64,000 bases of DNA, taken from NCBI GenBank assembly GCA_947447265.1, contig CANFKC010000014.1, positions 1-64,000 of the forward strand. The letters run 5' to 3'. The notes beneath the pieces are model-generated. The model ran no database searches and had not been told where the DNA came from. It saw only the letters and a list, made by a program, of their open reading frames with translations. The stretch is from Chitinophagaceae bacterium (GTDB taxonomy: Bacteria > Bacteroidota > Bacteroidia > Chitinophagales > Chitinophagaceae). The position numbers and the translations under genes were made by a program. This document shows, piece by piece, positions 24,212-33,156 of this stretch (positions are counted from its first letter, which is position 1; each line of letters opens with the position of its first letter).

Positions 24212-24853
24212 TTAAATAAATCTGAAACCGAGATATAACTGGTACGAACGATTGTTCCAGGTATTGGTAGCAATGTGTATAGCGTTGCTAGCTGATGAAT
24301 TATTCATATTGGTAAGGCCCAACAGGTAACGCGCACCCAGTGTGAATTTCATGTAACGAACTTCTGCACCTGCTACTAACGAAACCGTACTTGATTTGAA
24401 AGTTTCTTTAGCGTCGCCGGCTATAGCATTTACATTTTTTACAGAAATAAGATTGCTGAATTGCGGACCCGCCATTATCCAAACTTTAGGGGCCAACTTC
24501 GCACCAACCAACTTATATTGTAATAATACCGGTATGTCAAAGTAAATAGCCCGAAACTCCCCTTTGTGGATTGAATCAACAATACCGCTTGTTTTATAAT
24601 GGCTGGTGTTTATTAACGCCTCCACCTGCAAACCCAGTTTGTGTTTGTGCAGCCCCATAAAAGCACCCGTAACAATACCCGGCTGATACGTCTGCTCCCA
24701 ATTGTCGCCGCCAATTTTAGCAAAATTAGCACCTAGTTTTATACCTAAGTCGAATTTTGGCAGCTTATTTACTACCGGTATCGATTGCGCGAACAGACTG
24801 TTGCTACTCAGCAGCAATGCGGTAATAACGCTTAAAAGTCGAGTTTTTTTCAT
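24212..24853 (-). CDS. PorT-like outer-membrane beta-barrel protein 1
   Basis: A 213-residue protein with signal peptide (LLSVITALLLSSNSLFA, cleavage before QSIP). The mature sequence begins FDLGIKLGANFAKIGG, the usual opening of the Bacteroidota 'outer membrane protein beta-barrel' (PorT/OMP_b-brl_2) family. It continues as alternating strands (FTLGARYLLGLTNMN) and ends YQLYLGFRFI, an aromatic C-terminal strand. It is one of three related barrels in a row on the minus strand; function unknown. Confidence 0.75.
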   Translation of the reverse strand: MKKTRLLSVITALLLSSNSLFAQSIPVVNKLPKFDLGIKLGANFAKIGGDNWEQTYQPGIVTGAFMGLHKHKLGLQVEALINTSHYKTSGIVDSIHKGEFRAIYFDIPVLLQYKLVGAKLAPKVWIMAGPQFSNLISVKNVNAIAGDAKETFKSSTVSLVAGAEVRYMKFTLGARYLLGLTNMNNSSASNAIHIATNTWNNRSYQLYLGFRFI

Positions 24854-24942
24854 GACGGTTAGTTTTCAAAAAAATACCCACAATAATTGTGTCGCAGCTT
24901 TAACCACACTAAGAGTAAGCATATTGCCATGGCACAACAAGG

Positions 24943-25623
24943 CTAGTACCACCTCTTTATTTTGTAAGTAAGGTACGCTTGCGCACTACCCGTAACCCAC
25001 TGGCCATTGACGCCTTTAAACTGACCGTTGTTAATATCAGTAAAGCCCTGTGCATAAGTTACGCCCAGTCTCAACCTCTTCACCATCTCAAACTCCAAAC
25101 CGAAGATGCCTGAAACATAATCATCCTTCAGAACATTTTCGGTCTTCCACATAGCTTTGAATGCGCCATTGTTATCAGAACTAGTTATGAGGCGACTATA
25201 CTGTGCACCTAACATAAAGTTACCATGCTTGCCGAGTTTAAATACGCACATCAGCGGCACATTAACATACATTACGTCAAAAACACCTTTTGTAACAGTA
25301 TCTGTAACCACGTCGCGGCCCAGCTGGTACTTACGCGATGCAGCCCTGTCGGTTGTAAATTGCGCGGTGCTGGCGTTAATTTCTGCACGAAAAGCTACGC
25401 GGTTCATCCTTTTTTCAAAATAGAGACCTGCAGTGTAGCCCTGGCTGTACTTGGTATCAAAAGGGTATGCAACTATCTGCTGCATATTCACACCTGCTTT
25501 CACACCGAGGTCAGCAAACTTGTATATCCTTGCCGCACCTTCGCCCGGCATTGTCTGTGCAATGCCTTTCGTAGCAAATAGTGCAGATAAACCTAAAACA
25601 GAACATAAAACTAAACGGTTCAT
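24943..25623 (-). CDS. PorT-like outer-membrane beta-barrel protein 2
   Basis: A 226-residue barrel with signal peptide (VLGLSALFATKGIA, cleavage before QTMP). It has FADLGVKAGVNMQQIV, FDVMYVNVPLMCVFKLG and LRLGVTYAQGFTDINNGQF, and a last strand QAYLTYKIKRWY. It is more similar to the barrel encoded at 25759 than to that at 24212: both share the YPFDTKYSQGYTAGLYFEKR-type region, TDTVTKGVFDVMY and the KRWY/KKWY end. Ninety bp separate it from the next gene. Confidence 0.75.
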   Translation of the reverse strand: MNRLVLCSVLGLSALFATKGIAQTMPGEGAARIYKFADLGVKAGVNMQQIVAYPFDTKYSQGYTAGLYFEKRMNRVAFRAEINASTAQFTTDRAASRKYQLGRDVVTDTVTKGVFDVMYVNVPLMCVFKLGKHGNFMLGAQYSRLITSSDNNGAFKAMWKTENVLKDDYVSGIFGLEFEMVKRLRLGVTYAQGFTDINNGQFKGVNGQWVTGSAQAYLTYKIKRWY

Positions 25624-25758
25624 ACGTGTAAATTTTTTTGGTTAGTTGTAAAAAATATTAACTACTAGCTATAAACTATAAAACTGTCCACAAGATAATA
25701 AGTACATTCGAATTATCCGTAATTTTTGATGCAAATTAACAAAAAATAGACAATGCAA

Positions 25759-26472
25759 CTATTTCTTCCTGATATGTTTTAATGGAGGATACCATTTTTT
25801 GAGTCGCCATATCATAGAAATAGTGCCGCTATTAGTATACCACTTATCAGTCAGGCCCTGGAAATCATGGTTATTCAAATCCATAAACCCAACGGAATAC
25901 GTTGCTTCAATTTTCAGTTTAGGCGATAATTCCACTTCAAGACCAGCTACTCCGGAAACATTTCTCTTGCCAAAAAGCTTTTTGACATCGGCATTTTTTT
26001 TATAAACAGCATTAACATCCTGCGTATAAGCAAGGTAACTATAAGCCAAACCCATTTGCAGGCTCAGCCATTTTACCGGCCTTACCTCTACCACTACTGG
26101 CAGGTTGGCGTAAAACGCATTGAACACGCCTTTACTTGTGGTATCAGTGAATACAGTATGCGATAATTTGTATTTATGCGACAATGGCTCCACCGTTTCA
26201 TAATGAGCCGTACTTGCCGACAAAGCCGCCTGGATGCCGAATATCTTTTTCCGACGCTTAAAATAAGCACCGGTAGCATTGCCATTGGAAAAGGAATTAG
26301 AGAACGGAGCGGCGGAAAGCTGCTGAAAATTACCCCCTGTAAAAACACCCCATTCACAAAAATTCGAGCTATTCCGTTGAATATCGCTGATGCGCACCTG
26401 ACCGTAAGTGGCACCTGTAAGCAGTAGGCTAACGCTAATAAAGGAAATAAAAAGTAGTCTATTAGAGATCAT
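25759..26472 (-). CDS. PorT-like outer-membrane beta-barrel protein 3
   Basis: 237 residues from ATG 26472, selected because it gives the signal peptide MISNRLLFISFISVSLLLTG; a frame start at 26502 adds a poor N-terminus. It is the closest relative of the barrel at 24943: both have TDTxxKGVFxxxYxNLP/NVP, a GLAYSYLA/GAQYSRLI strand and a GFMDLNNHDFQGL/GFTDINNGQFKGV motif. The C-terminus (KHIRKK after KKWYPP) extends past the usual final aromatic strand. This looks like a local duplication. Confidence 0.7.
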   Translation of the reverse strand: MISNRLLFISFISVSLLLTGATYGQVRISDIQRNSSNFCEWGVFTGGNFQQLSAAPFSNSFSNGNATGAYFKRRKKIFGIQAALSASTAHYETVEPLSHKYKLSHTVFTDTTSKGVFNAFYANLPVVVEVRPVKWLSLQMGLAYSYLAYTQDVNAVYKKNADVKKLFGKRNVSGVAGLEVELSPKLKIEATYSVGFMDLNNHDFQGLTDKWYTNSGTISMIWRLKKWYPPLKHIRKK

Positions 26473-26652
26473 CACAAGTCTATAAGTTAAATATAAAGCC
26501 AAACATCACAGAACAGGCATCGTCACCACATAAAAATATGTACTTGCCTGCTACAGGGCAAAGTTACTTAAAATGTGTAAACCAATACAGGGTAATGTTT
26601 ACAAAATTTGAATGAAAATTTATTGTTTTACAACTACTTAGCAGCGAAAACA

Positions 26653-26677
26653 ACACAGTTTGGTTTGCAAACTGTGC
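26653..26677 (-). terminator. hairpin after bshC
   Basis: CACAGTTT-(GGTTTGC)-AAACTGTG is an 8-bp stem located 60 bp past the bshC stop, with TGTTGTTTT following on the minus strand. The remaining spacer (26503-26736) shows no gene. Confidence 0.5.
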
Positions 26678-26736
26678 GGTTGCGGTATGCTTATATATTA
26701 TACCGCATCGTGCCTACGAAACGGGATGTTATGCGT

Positions 26737-28350
26737 TTAAAGCGTAGCAGGGCTGATAACCAGAAAACGAGGTTCGAACGGCTGAATTCCTTCTACTATT
26801 GCATCGAAAAAACTATCGCCATATTCCAGGTATAGTTCAGAGAAGTTATCTACCCTTTCCTGCAGGCTGTTGCCCGGAAAAAGCTTTGCTTTTAGTTTCG
26901 CAATCCGGGCCATCATTACCCCTTCTTTCCTTTTTTCAGCGCGCAGCATTTTCTTTTCAAGTATGGAAAGCTGGTACTTCATTTTGGTAAGTGCCGCCGC
27001 TGCGGCAGGCCCCAGTGTAGCATCAACGGCAACTGCCTTGGCTTGCAGTTGGTCAATAATGGCACTTATGGCTTCAATTTCACTATCGGTCTTCCATGCT
27101 GCGGTACTGTTGCGGTTAATGTACTCCCTACCTAACTCATACTCCTCCATAAATATATCGGCTTCCGAGAGCGCTAGTTGGCGCTGCAAAGCCTGCGTTG
27201 CGGCATCAATGAACATTACCGATTGCCTGAGGTAGACTACCGGAAAAGGTACTTTATAATGCGCAAATAAACTGTTCAGCTGCATCCAGTAAGCTACTTC
27301 AGCACCGCCACCAATAAAAGCCACATCGGGCAAAATAGTCTCCTGAAACAATCCGCGCAACATAACATTAGGGCTAAAACGCTCAGGATGGGCGTGCAGC
27401 TCGGCAAGCATTTCGTCTTTCGTCCACTCAATGGTGGTATTCACGACCACCCATTTATCTCCTTTTTGCTCAATTCTCTCCCGTAGTTGATCGGCCAGAT
27501 AGAACAGGTTTATTTCCCGCGGATGAGCCTGTATTTTGTAATGCTCGCTAAGTGCGTTTATCTGCTTTGCTATGATAGGGTTTGCCGCCTGATGCAACAA
27601 TTCATCTTCCATCACCGGAATGAACTGCGCCTTCAATGCTGCATCATCGGGGTTCAACACAATTAACCCATACTTGCCGAACAGCTCATTTACTAAATAA
27701 TGTGTTGCCTCGCCTACTGTTTTATGCTTAAAATACGCGGTGGTAAAAATTTTCATCAGCTTATCTGCATCTGCACCAGGAGGGCCAATCAATTTGAATA
27801 ATTGGTGCAAAATGGTTTTAAGTCCGGCTGTACTCATTCGCCCTACTGCCCCAGCCTGCCCATCGCCATCCCACACAAACTTCTCTCCCCTGAATTTAAA
27901 TACACCCAGCTCTTCAATATCGTTATCCTCGCTACCCATATAGTATACCGGCACGAATTGTTTACCGGTATGGGTCGCATTTAACTCATCAGCCAGTTTT
28001 ATTGCATGTAATATTTTATAGACGAAGTACAGGTAGCCGGTTAGTAAATTCGGCTGGTGAGCCGTGCAGACCGTATACGTATTTTCAAGTGCGAGCAACG
28101 CTAGATTTGCTTCTACCTTAGGGTGGATTTCTAACGACGAATACTGCTTACGAAGCGCATCACTAAGTACCGCCCTGTTAACCGGGTAATGAGCGCGGTC
28201 GGAAATCGCTTTTTCAAGGCCTTCAAAAGTCCAGTCATAGTTGAAAAAGGGCCGAATATCTGCATTTTTATCCAGGTAATCTGTTACCAGCCTGGAAAAA
28301 TACCCTGTCTCTTTGTACGGAATATAACTGAACCTGGAATTCACATGCAT
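26737..28350 (-). CDS. bshC: bacillithiol biosynthesis cysteine-adding enzyme
   Basis: A 537-residue cytoplasmic enzyme with BshC hallmarks: TAHQPNLLTGYLYFVYK near residue 95, FVPVYYMGSEDNDIEE near 135 and FVWDGDGQAGAVGRM. A central coiled-coil insertion (MKYQLSILEKKMLRAEKRK) is followed by the C-terminal LYLEYGDSFFDAIVEGIQPF. BshC adds cysteine to GlcN-malate to make bacillithiol, the main low-molecular-weight thiol of many Bacillota and Bacteroidota. The bshA and bshB genes are not in the window, as is common. Length is normal. Confidence 0.92.
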   Translation of the reverse strand: MHVNSRFSYIPYKETGYFSRLVTDYLDKNADIRPFFNYDWTFEGLEKAISDRAHYPVNRAVLSDALRKQYSSLEIHPKVEANLALLALENTYTVCTAHQPNLLTGYLYFVYKILHAIKLADELNATHTGKQFVPVYYMGSEDNDIEELGVFKFRGEKFVWDGDGQAGAVGRMSTAGLKTILHQLFKLIGPPGADADKLMKIFTTAYFKHKTVGEATHYLVNELFGKYGLIVLNPDDAALKAQFIPVMEDELLHQAANPIIAKQINALSEHYKIQAHPREINLFYLADQLRERIEQKGDKWVVVNTTIEWTKDEMLAELHAHPERFSPNVMLRGLFQETILPDVAFIGGGAEVAYWMQLNSLFAHYKVPFPVVYLRQSVMFIDAATQALQRQLALSEADIFMEEYELGREYINRNSTAAWKTDSEIEAISAIIDQLQAKAVAVDATLGPAAAAALTKMKYQLSILEKKMLRAEKRKEGVMMARIAKLKAKLFPGNSLQERVDNFSELYLEYGDSFFDAIVEGIQPFEPRFLVISPATL

Positions 28351-28479
28351 TGATTTTGTGGCGAAGTTAGCAGCTTAATCTATTGTAAGCACTATCTGCC
28401 TATTTTCACTTTCAATAGCAGACTTTATACCGCCGTTCGAATTGTCCACGCCCGTAAAGTTGGCACATTCCAATACCCA

Positions 28480-29253
28480 TTAAATCATCACGTCTCCCCG
28501 GCAAACAAAAACCGCAGGTCCGGTAAGCATTACGTTAGTGGCCGAAGACTGGGTCACTTTATTAAATGTGACCTGGAGCAGGCCTCCGGGTGTTTCTACT
28601 TCGGCGGTGAAATGGCCCGTGGCATCGCCAGTGGCTGCTATAGCCGCGGCGGTAACGCCTGTACCGCAACTCAGGGTTTCATCTTCCACCCCTCTTTCAT
28701 ACGTACGGACCAGTAATTTACCTTCAGTTATGCGCTGCACAAAATTCACATTAATACCTGCCAGCTCGTAAGCCGGACTATACCTTATTTTATGACCTTC
28801 GCCATACACATCAATATCCACCACATTTTCTACCCACTTCACATAGTGTGGCGACCCTGTATTTAAAATAGAATGACCATCCATCTGCTGCACCTCACTA
28901 ACATTATTCATTTGCAGCCTTACCTGCCCGTTGGCGTGCAGTGTAGCCACATGTTCCCCATCAATTGCAATGAATTTTGCAGCATCAGTAATTATACCCA
29001 GTTCTTTGGCAAAAGCAGCCATGCACCTGCCGCCATTACCACACATGGTGCTTTCGCTGCCGTCAGCATTGTAATACACCATTCTAAAATCGTAACCTTC
29101 CGCATGCTCCAGCAACATCAACCCATCAGCACCTATGTTAAACCGGCGGGTGCACAAATGGGCAATTTGTTCTTGCGAAAGGGTAATATCCCCTTTGCGA
29201 TTGTCTATGATAATAAAATCATTACCCGTTCCGTGATATTTATAGAATTCCAT
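28480..29253 (-). CDS. dapF: diaminopimelate epimerase
   Basis: A 257-residue enzyme converting LL-DAP to meso-DAP for lysine and peptidoglycan synthesis. Both catalytic cysteines are present: MCGNGGRCMAAFA (about residue 72) and ETLSCGTGVTAAA (about 196). The N-terminus HGTGNDFIIID and the NADGSE motif are canonical. It fits with mpl at 22002, which also uses meso-DAP. It is single-standing on the minus strand, 130 bp upstream of bshC. Confidence 0.95.
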   Translation of the reverse strand: MEFYKYHGTGNDFIIIDNRKGDITLSQEQIAHLCTRRFNIGADGLMLLEHAEGYDFRMVYYNADGSESTMCGNGGRCMAAFAKELGIITDAAKFIAIDGEHVATLHANGQVRLQMNNVSEVQQMDGHSILNTGSPHYVKWVENVVDIDVYGEGHKIRYSPAYELAGINVNFVQRITEGKLLVRTYERGVEDETLSCGTGVTAAAIAATGDATGHFTAEVETPGGLLQVTFNKVTQSSATNVMLTGPAVFVCRGDVMI

Positions 29254-29391
29254 AGTGAGTTTTGTATTTAAACTAAGATAAATGACAGATAGCCGGTGGG
29301 CCTCGCCAATTGATAATAGTGCTTATCCAAACAGATCGATTCGAAATGCACTAAAGTGTGCGGCGCTTATTACAATGCAACAAAGTTACGG

Positions 29392-29847
29392 TTACTCTTT
29401 TTCAAAACCGACATCTTCTATCCATTTACGGCTGTCCGCTGCTTGCGTTGCCAGTATATCGCAGCGATTGTTGTATTTGTTATCAGCATGGCCCTTTACC
29501 CAAACAAATTTTATCTTGTGTTTGCGGTAAGTCCTTAAAAACCGTGCCCAGAGATCGGCATTCTTCTTGCCTGCATATCCTTTCTTTTCCCAACCAAAAA
29601 CCCACTTCTTTTCTACAGAGTTAACTATGTAAGCCGAATCCGTATAAATAACAATATCCAGACCGTCGCGGGTAAGTGTTTCCAGTGCTGCAATTACACC
29701 CATCATTTCCATGCGGTTATTGGTGGTGTAAGTATAGCCCTGAGAAAGTTCTTTTACCGTAGCCCCCCATTGCAAAATTGCGCCGTAACCACCAGGACCC
29801 GGGTTGCCACGCGAAGAACCGTCAGTATAAATAATAAGTTGAGACAT
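29392..29847 (-). CDS. rnhA: ribonuclease HI
   Basis: A 151-residue type 1 RNase H that cuts RNA in RNA-DNA hybrids. The four metal-binding acids are visible: Asp9 (IYTDGSSRGNPG), Glu in TTNNRMEMMGVIAAL, Asp in VIYTDSAYIVNS and Asp in NNRCDILATQAA. WVKGHADNKYN supplies the conserved histidine loop. The length is standard and no hybrid-binding N-domain is present. Confidence 0.95.
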   Translation of the reverse strand: MSQLIIYTDGSSRGNPGPGGYGAILQWGATVKELSQGYTYTTNNRMEMMGVIAALETLTRDGLDIVIYTDSAYIVNSVEKKWVFGWEKKGYAGKKNADLWARFLRTYRKHKIKFVWVKGHADNKYNNRCDILATQAADSRKWIEDVGFEKE

Positions 29848-29862
29848 GTATGGTTAAGATGG

Positions 29863-29896
29863 AAAGTGTGCCACACTTAGCGGTGTGGCACACTTT
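29863..29896 (-). terminator. perfect hairpin between dcd and rnhA
   Basis: A perfect 14-bp stem (AAAGTGTGCCACAC / GTGTGGCACACTTT) with a 6-base loop lies 36 bp after dcd's stop and 15 bp before the rnhA start. The A/T ends give a T-run on either strand. The core matches the hairpin at 549-582. Confidence 0.7.
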
Positions 29897-29932
29897 ATAA
29901 ATGAGTTACGTAAAACTGCTATGATGTGTACT

Positions 29933-30469
29933 TTAAAATTTATTCTTCCACATCATACTTTCAACCGGCCTTATGTTGCGGCCTGTATATTTTGCATTTT
30001 CCTTTTTGTTGTATTTATTGGCAACCTCACCAAGAACAGGGAAATAGATGAGCTGGCCAATTGGCATACCGGCATATACTCTTACCGGCTGCACACACGA
30101 AATTTCCAGCGTCCAGGCATTACAGAAACCTACATCGCCCTTGCCCGCAGTGGCATGTATATCAATACCCAACCTGCCGGTTGACGATTTCCCTTCCAGG
30201 AATGGCACATGCGCATGTGTTTCAGTATATTCCAGGGTAACGCCAAGGTATAATGTAGCAGGCTGCAATACGTACCCTTCTTCAGGTATTTCGAAATGGG
30301 AAATGGTATTGTGCTTTTTGGCATCCAGCATAGTATCGTTATACATAGCCAGGTATTTACCCAAATGCACATCGTAGGAATTAGAACCCAGATTTATACG
30401 GTCAAACGGCTCTATAACTATAGTGCCCTTTTCAATCTCCTCGAGTATACTAGTGTCTGACAAAATCAT
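29933..30469 (-). CDS. dcd: dCTP deaminase
   Basis: 178 residues from ATG 30469, the usual start (MILSDTSILEEIEKG); an upstream extension of the frame to 30565 looks non-coding. The product deaminates dCTP to dUTP for thymidylate synthesis. The dUTPase-like fold is evident: NLGSNSYDVHLG, VPFLEGKSSTGRLGIDIH (with the conserved Ser-Ser-Arg and catalytic Glu context), GDVGFCNAWTLEI, then MPIGQLIYF. The C-terminal KYTGRN is also conserved. Confidence 0.93.
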   Translation of the reverse strand: MILSDTSILEEIEKGTIVIEPFDRINLGSNSYDVHLGKYLAMYNDTMLDAKKHNTISHFEIPEEGYVLQPATLYLGVTLEYTETHAHVPFLEGKSSTGRLGIDIHATAGKGDVGFCNAWTLEISCVQPVRVYAGMPIGQLIYFPVLGEVANKYNKKENAKYTGRNIRPVESMMWKNKF

Positions 30470-30573
30470 GCCGCAAAGATATATGGGTAAATTGAAATTA
30501 AAAACCGGATAAACAGTGCTTATAAACCCGTTCTCCACAAAATTCATAACTTTAACCATTCCCAACTCTAATA

Positions 30574-32130
30574 ATGAAGGCTTTTATTATATTTATTACC
30601 TGTTTTTTTATCTTTTGTGGCCCGGCAGAAGCCATTGGTCGCAGACATAGGTATAACGGGCAACCCAAAACAGAGGTAGAGTTAATGAATAAGGTGCTGG
30701 AGTGCCTCCGCGATCGAGACACCTTTTCTTATTACAATCTTTTCCCACCTTTTGATAGCCTGTGGAAGATGGTAACACACAATCCCGACCAGTCTCCGGA
30801 GACACAGAAAGAGTTGAATAAACTGCGCGACCACCCCACCGTTTTGCTTGACCTGGACCCATACTATAACCACGCTATTATTGGCAGGTTTGTACAGGCA
30901 CTAAAGAAAGGCGAAGATTCCGGCATACAATGGAAAGGTATAGTAAGCCAGCGGTTCGAGTTACAGAAGCAGGAACTGAGCAGGGGGATGGAAGGTTTGC
31001 AACACATCGTTCCCGAACGGTTTAAAGGGTTTCTTTTTGTGCGCGACATGCTTTCGTCTACAACTTATTGCATTACCATTAGCGAAATACAGAAAATAAA
31101 CGGGTTTTACTGCGGCGGGCAGGTATTGAATGTACTGGAGGCGAGTGACATAGACCAATATTTAAAACGGGAACGGGAAGAGCGCCGCTACCTGGCAAAA
31201 CTTGCTCGTATAGCCGAACTACAAAAAGTCGATTCGGTAAAGGCTGATTCCACCCGGGGCATGAGCAGTGCAGATTCTGTGAAGGCAGATTCAACTAAAG
31301 CTGCCATTGCTAAAGCCGCGGCACCTGCAAAACCTACCGATACCCTTAAAGCCAAAAGAGACCTCTTGCTCAATGTTGGTCCTGCGGAAGATGATACCAA
31401 CCGGCAACGCAGGGAAGTAGTAGACCGCAAATACTACAAGGGCAAATTTGATGATGAGATACCTGTTGAGTTGTATGTGCGCTACATGAAAGATGTAGGC
31501 AGCAAAGTGACAAAGTACTGGGATGCGCTATATAAATTCGGCGATATGTCAGAGTACGTTAAGATGGACGTTTCTAAAAACGAAGAGTCCAAATGGCTGT
31601 TTGAAGAGCCCATAGCGAGCATGGAACTGGAACTTAATGGCAAGATATATACCGGATCGTGGACCAATGGTGAAAACCAGACGGGCTACGATGCCGAACT
31701 GAGCCAGAAAGAGATATCGCAGAAGAAAATAATGGAGTTGGATAAAATTCTTGAAAACGGATTGTGGGGTAAAACAAACGAACAAAAAATAGCGGAAAAA
31801 GACGACAAGGACGATAAAACGGAGTCTCGGAAATCGAGACGCGAGCGAAAACAAAAAGAAAGAGAAAAAGAGGACGGCAAGAAAGACGACGGCAAAAGTA
31901 AAAATACCGACAAAGATAAAACCGGCAGTGCCGATAAAGATGGCAGCAAGCCGGATAAAAAAGGCGACGCCGACAAAAAAGACGCTCCTAAAAAAGACGA
32001 AAAGAAAGACCCTACCAAAACAAGCGACAAAAAGAAAGAAAAGAAAGACGACAGCGAGGACGAAAAAAAGGACACTGAAAAGAAAGACCCGGACGCCAAG
32101 AAAGACCCACTGAGTGACGATGAAGAATAA
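30574..32130 (+). CDS. exported protein with extreme Lys/Asp-rich tail, function unknown
   Basis: A 518-residue protein with signal peptide (FIIFITCFFIFCGPAEA). Residues 30-205 and 270-400 look folded, with no recognised domain. Two short segments (VDSVKADSTRGM, SADSVKADSTKA) form a degenerate repeat linker near 215-245. From about residue 400 to the end the sequence is almost only K, D, E with S, G, P (RKQKEREKEDGKKDD, then PDKKGDADKKDAPKKDEK), a disordered polyampholyte of about 110 residues. It may be exported to the periplasm. Its last 11 bp overlap the next gene, so the two are translationally coupled. Confidence 0.6.
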   Translation: MKAFIIFITCFFIFCGPAEAIGRRHRYNGQPKTEVELMNKVLECLRDRDTFSYYNLFPPFDSLWKMVTHNPDQSPETQKELNKLRDHPTVLLDLDPYYNHAIIGRFVQALKKGEDSGIQWKGIVSQRFELQKQELSRGMEGLQHIVPERFKGFLFVRDMLSSTTYCITISEIQKINGFYCGGQVLNVLEASDIDQYLKREREERRYLAKLARIAELQKVDSVKADSTRGMSSADSVKADSTKAAIAKAAAPAKPTDTLKAKRDLLLNVGPAEDDTNRQRREVVDRKYYKGKFDDEIPVELYVRYMKDVGSKVTKYWDALYKFGDMSEYVKMDVSKNEESKWLFEEPIASMELELNGKIYTGSWTNGENQTGYDAELSQKEISQKKIMELDKILENGLWGKTNEQKIAEKDDKDDKTESRKSRRERKQKEREKEDGKKDDGKSKNTDKDKTGSADKDGSKPDKKGDADKKDAPKKDEKKDPTKTSDKKKEKKDDSEDEKKDTEKKDPDAKKDPLSDDEE

Positions 32131-33142
32131 TGCAGTTGCAGGCAGAATGCATGGAAAAATATTACGAATAAATCAGAAGTCGAGCCTTTTTATCCTATTG
32201 CTGCTGACTTTTGGTATGATAAAAATGCCGGCTTATTCACAAAAAAAGCTGTCCTTTAAACTGGAAAAGCAGGCCATAATACCGCGCGATTCCAGCAAGG
32301 AAAAGGGAAAGAAATTTGGTGGCATTTCTGCCATTGAGTATTTCAATGAAGATTCAATACTGGTGGTTTCAGATCATGATGCTGATGGCTATAGCTACAT
32401 TTTCACCATCAATACCTACAATAGGGTGCTGGCTGTTAACAGGTTTTACGACCTGCAGTGCATTGAAGCTATACGCTACAACAAACGAATGCATAAATTA
32501 TTTTATGCTTTTGAGAAAGGGAAATCAACCGGGGTTGGTTACATTGAAGATGAGAAACCAGTTACAATTTTTACAGAGCCGATACCCTCTGCCAATACTA
32601 CTACCAACCGCGGGATAGAGGGTATTACATTTAGTAAAGATAACAGCCTTTGGGTTTCATTTGAATCAGGAGGCAGCAAAGACTGTGAGAATAGCACGAT
32701 ACCCTTTTATCGCTTCAAACCAACAGGGAAAAATTATGCAGCCGGAAAAAAGACAGTTTACGAATATCCGTTCGTGAGATGCAGTTGCTCGCGCGGCAAT
32801 TTTAACGGAGCCCTGGGCAACGGGGTTTCAGAGATACTGGCTTTTAAAGACGACCCTAATAAAATGCTGGTGCTGGAACGATGCTTTAATGGGTTCCAGC
32901 TGCATGTTTTACTTTACCTGGTCACAGTTCCTAAAACTGGCAGAAAATTGAAAAAGGAATTGGTCTTTAATTTTAATAAAGACAATATTCTTGATGAAAT
33001 ACGCAACCATTTTATACCCGATAACCTTGAAGGTATGACGTGGGGCAAAAACGAAAACGGAAAGCGAACATTATACCTGATAAGCGACAATAACTTTAAT
33101 ATGCTGCAACGCAACCAGGTGGTGAAATTGATAGAAGAATAA
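32120..33142 (+). CDS. esterase-like phytase-domain protein
   Basis: 340 residues from ATG 32120, overlapping the previous stop. A hydrophobic signal segment (SLFILLLLTFGMIKMPAYS) precedes the mature part. The rest matches the esterase-like activity of phytase (PF13449) pattern: FGGISAIEYFNEDSILVVSD at the N-terminus, a TNRGIEGITFSKDNSLWVSF middle and the C-terminal DNLEGMTWGKNENGKRTLYLISDNNF. It is a beta-propeller-like exported protein; the substrate is unknown and true phytase activity is unproven for most members. It converges on the sensor kinase gene at only 14 bp. Confidence 0.78.
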   Translation: MKNNAVAGRMHGKILRINQKSSLFILLLLTFGMIKMPAYSQKKLSFKLEKQAIIPRDSSKEKGKKFGGISAIEYFNEDSILVVSDHDADGYSYIFTINTYNRVLAVNRFYDLQCIEAIRYNKRMHKLFYAFEKGKSTGVGYIEDEKPVTIFTEPIPSANTTTNRGIEGITFSKDNSLWVSFESGGSKDCENSTIPFYRFKPTGKNYAAGKKTVYEYPFVRCSCSRGNFNGALGNGVSEILAFKDDPNKMLVLERCFNGFQLHVLLYLVTVPKTGRKLKKELVFNFNKDNILDEIRNHFIPDNLEGMTWGKNENGKRTLYLISDNNFNMLQRNQVVKLIEE

Positions 33143-33156
33143 AACTTTTTGACTCC

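Noticed and set aside
28378-28479. In-frame open extension of 34 codons after the dapF stop
   Set aside because: It follows TAA with no start codon or readthrough context. dapF already has normal length, and 34 open codons are expected often by chance.
31686-32099. Minus-strand frame opposite the Lys/Asp-rich tail
   Set aside because: Its Ser/Phe/Leu-rich translation is the mirror of AAA/GAC codons on the real strand, so it is an artefact of composition.
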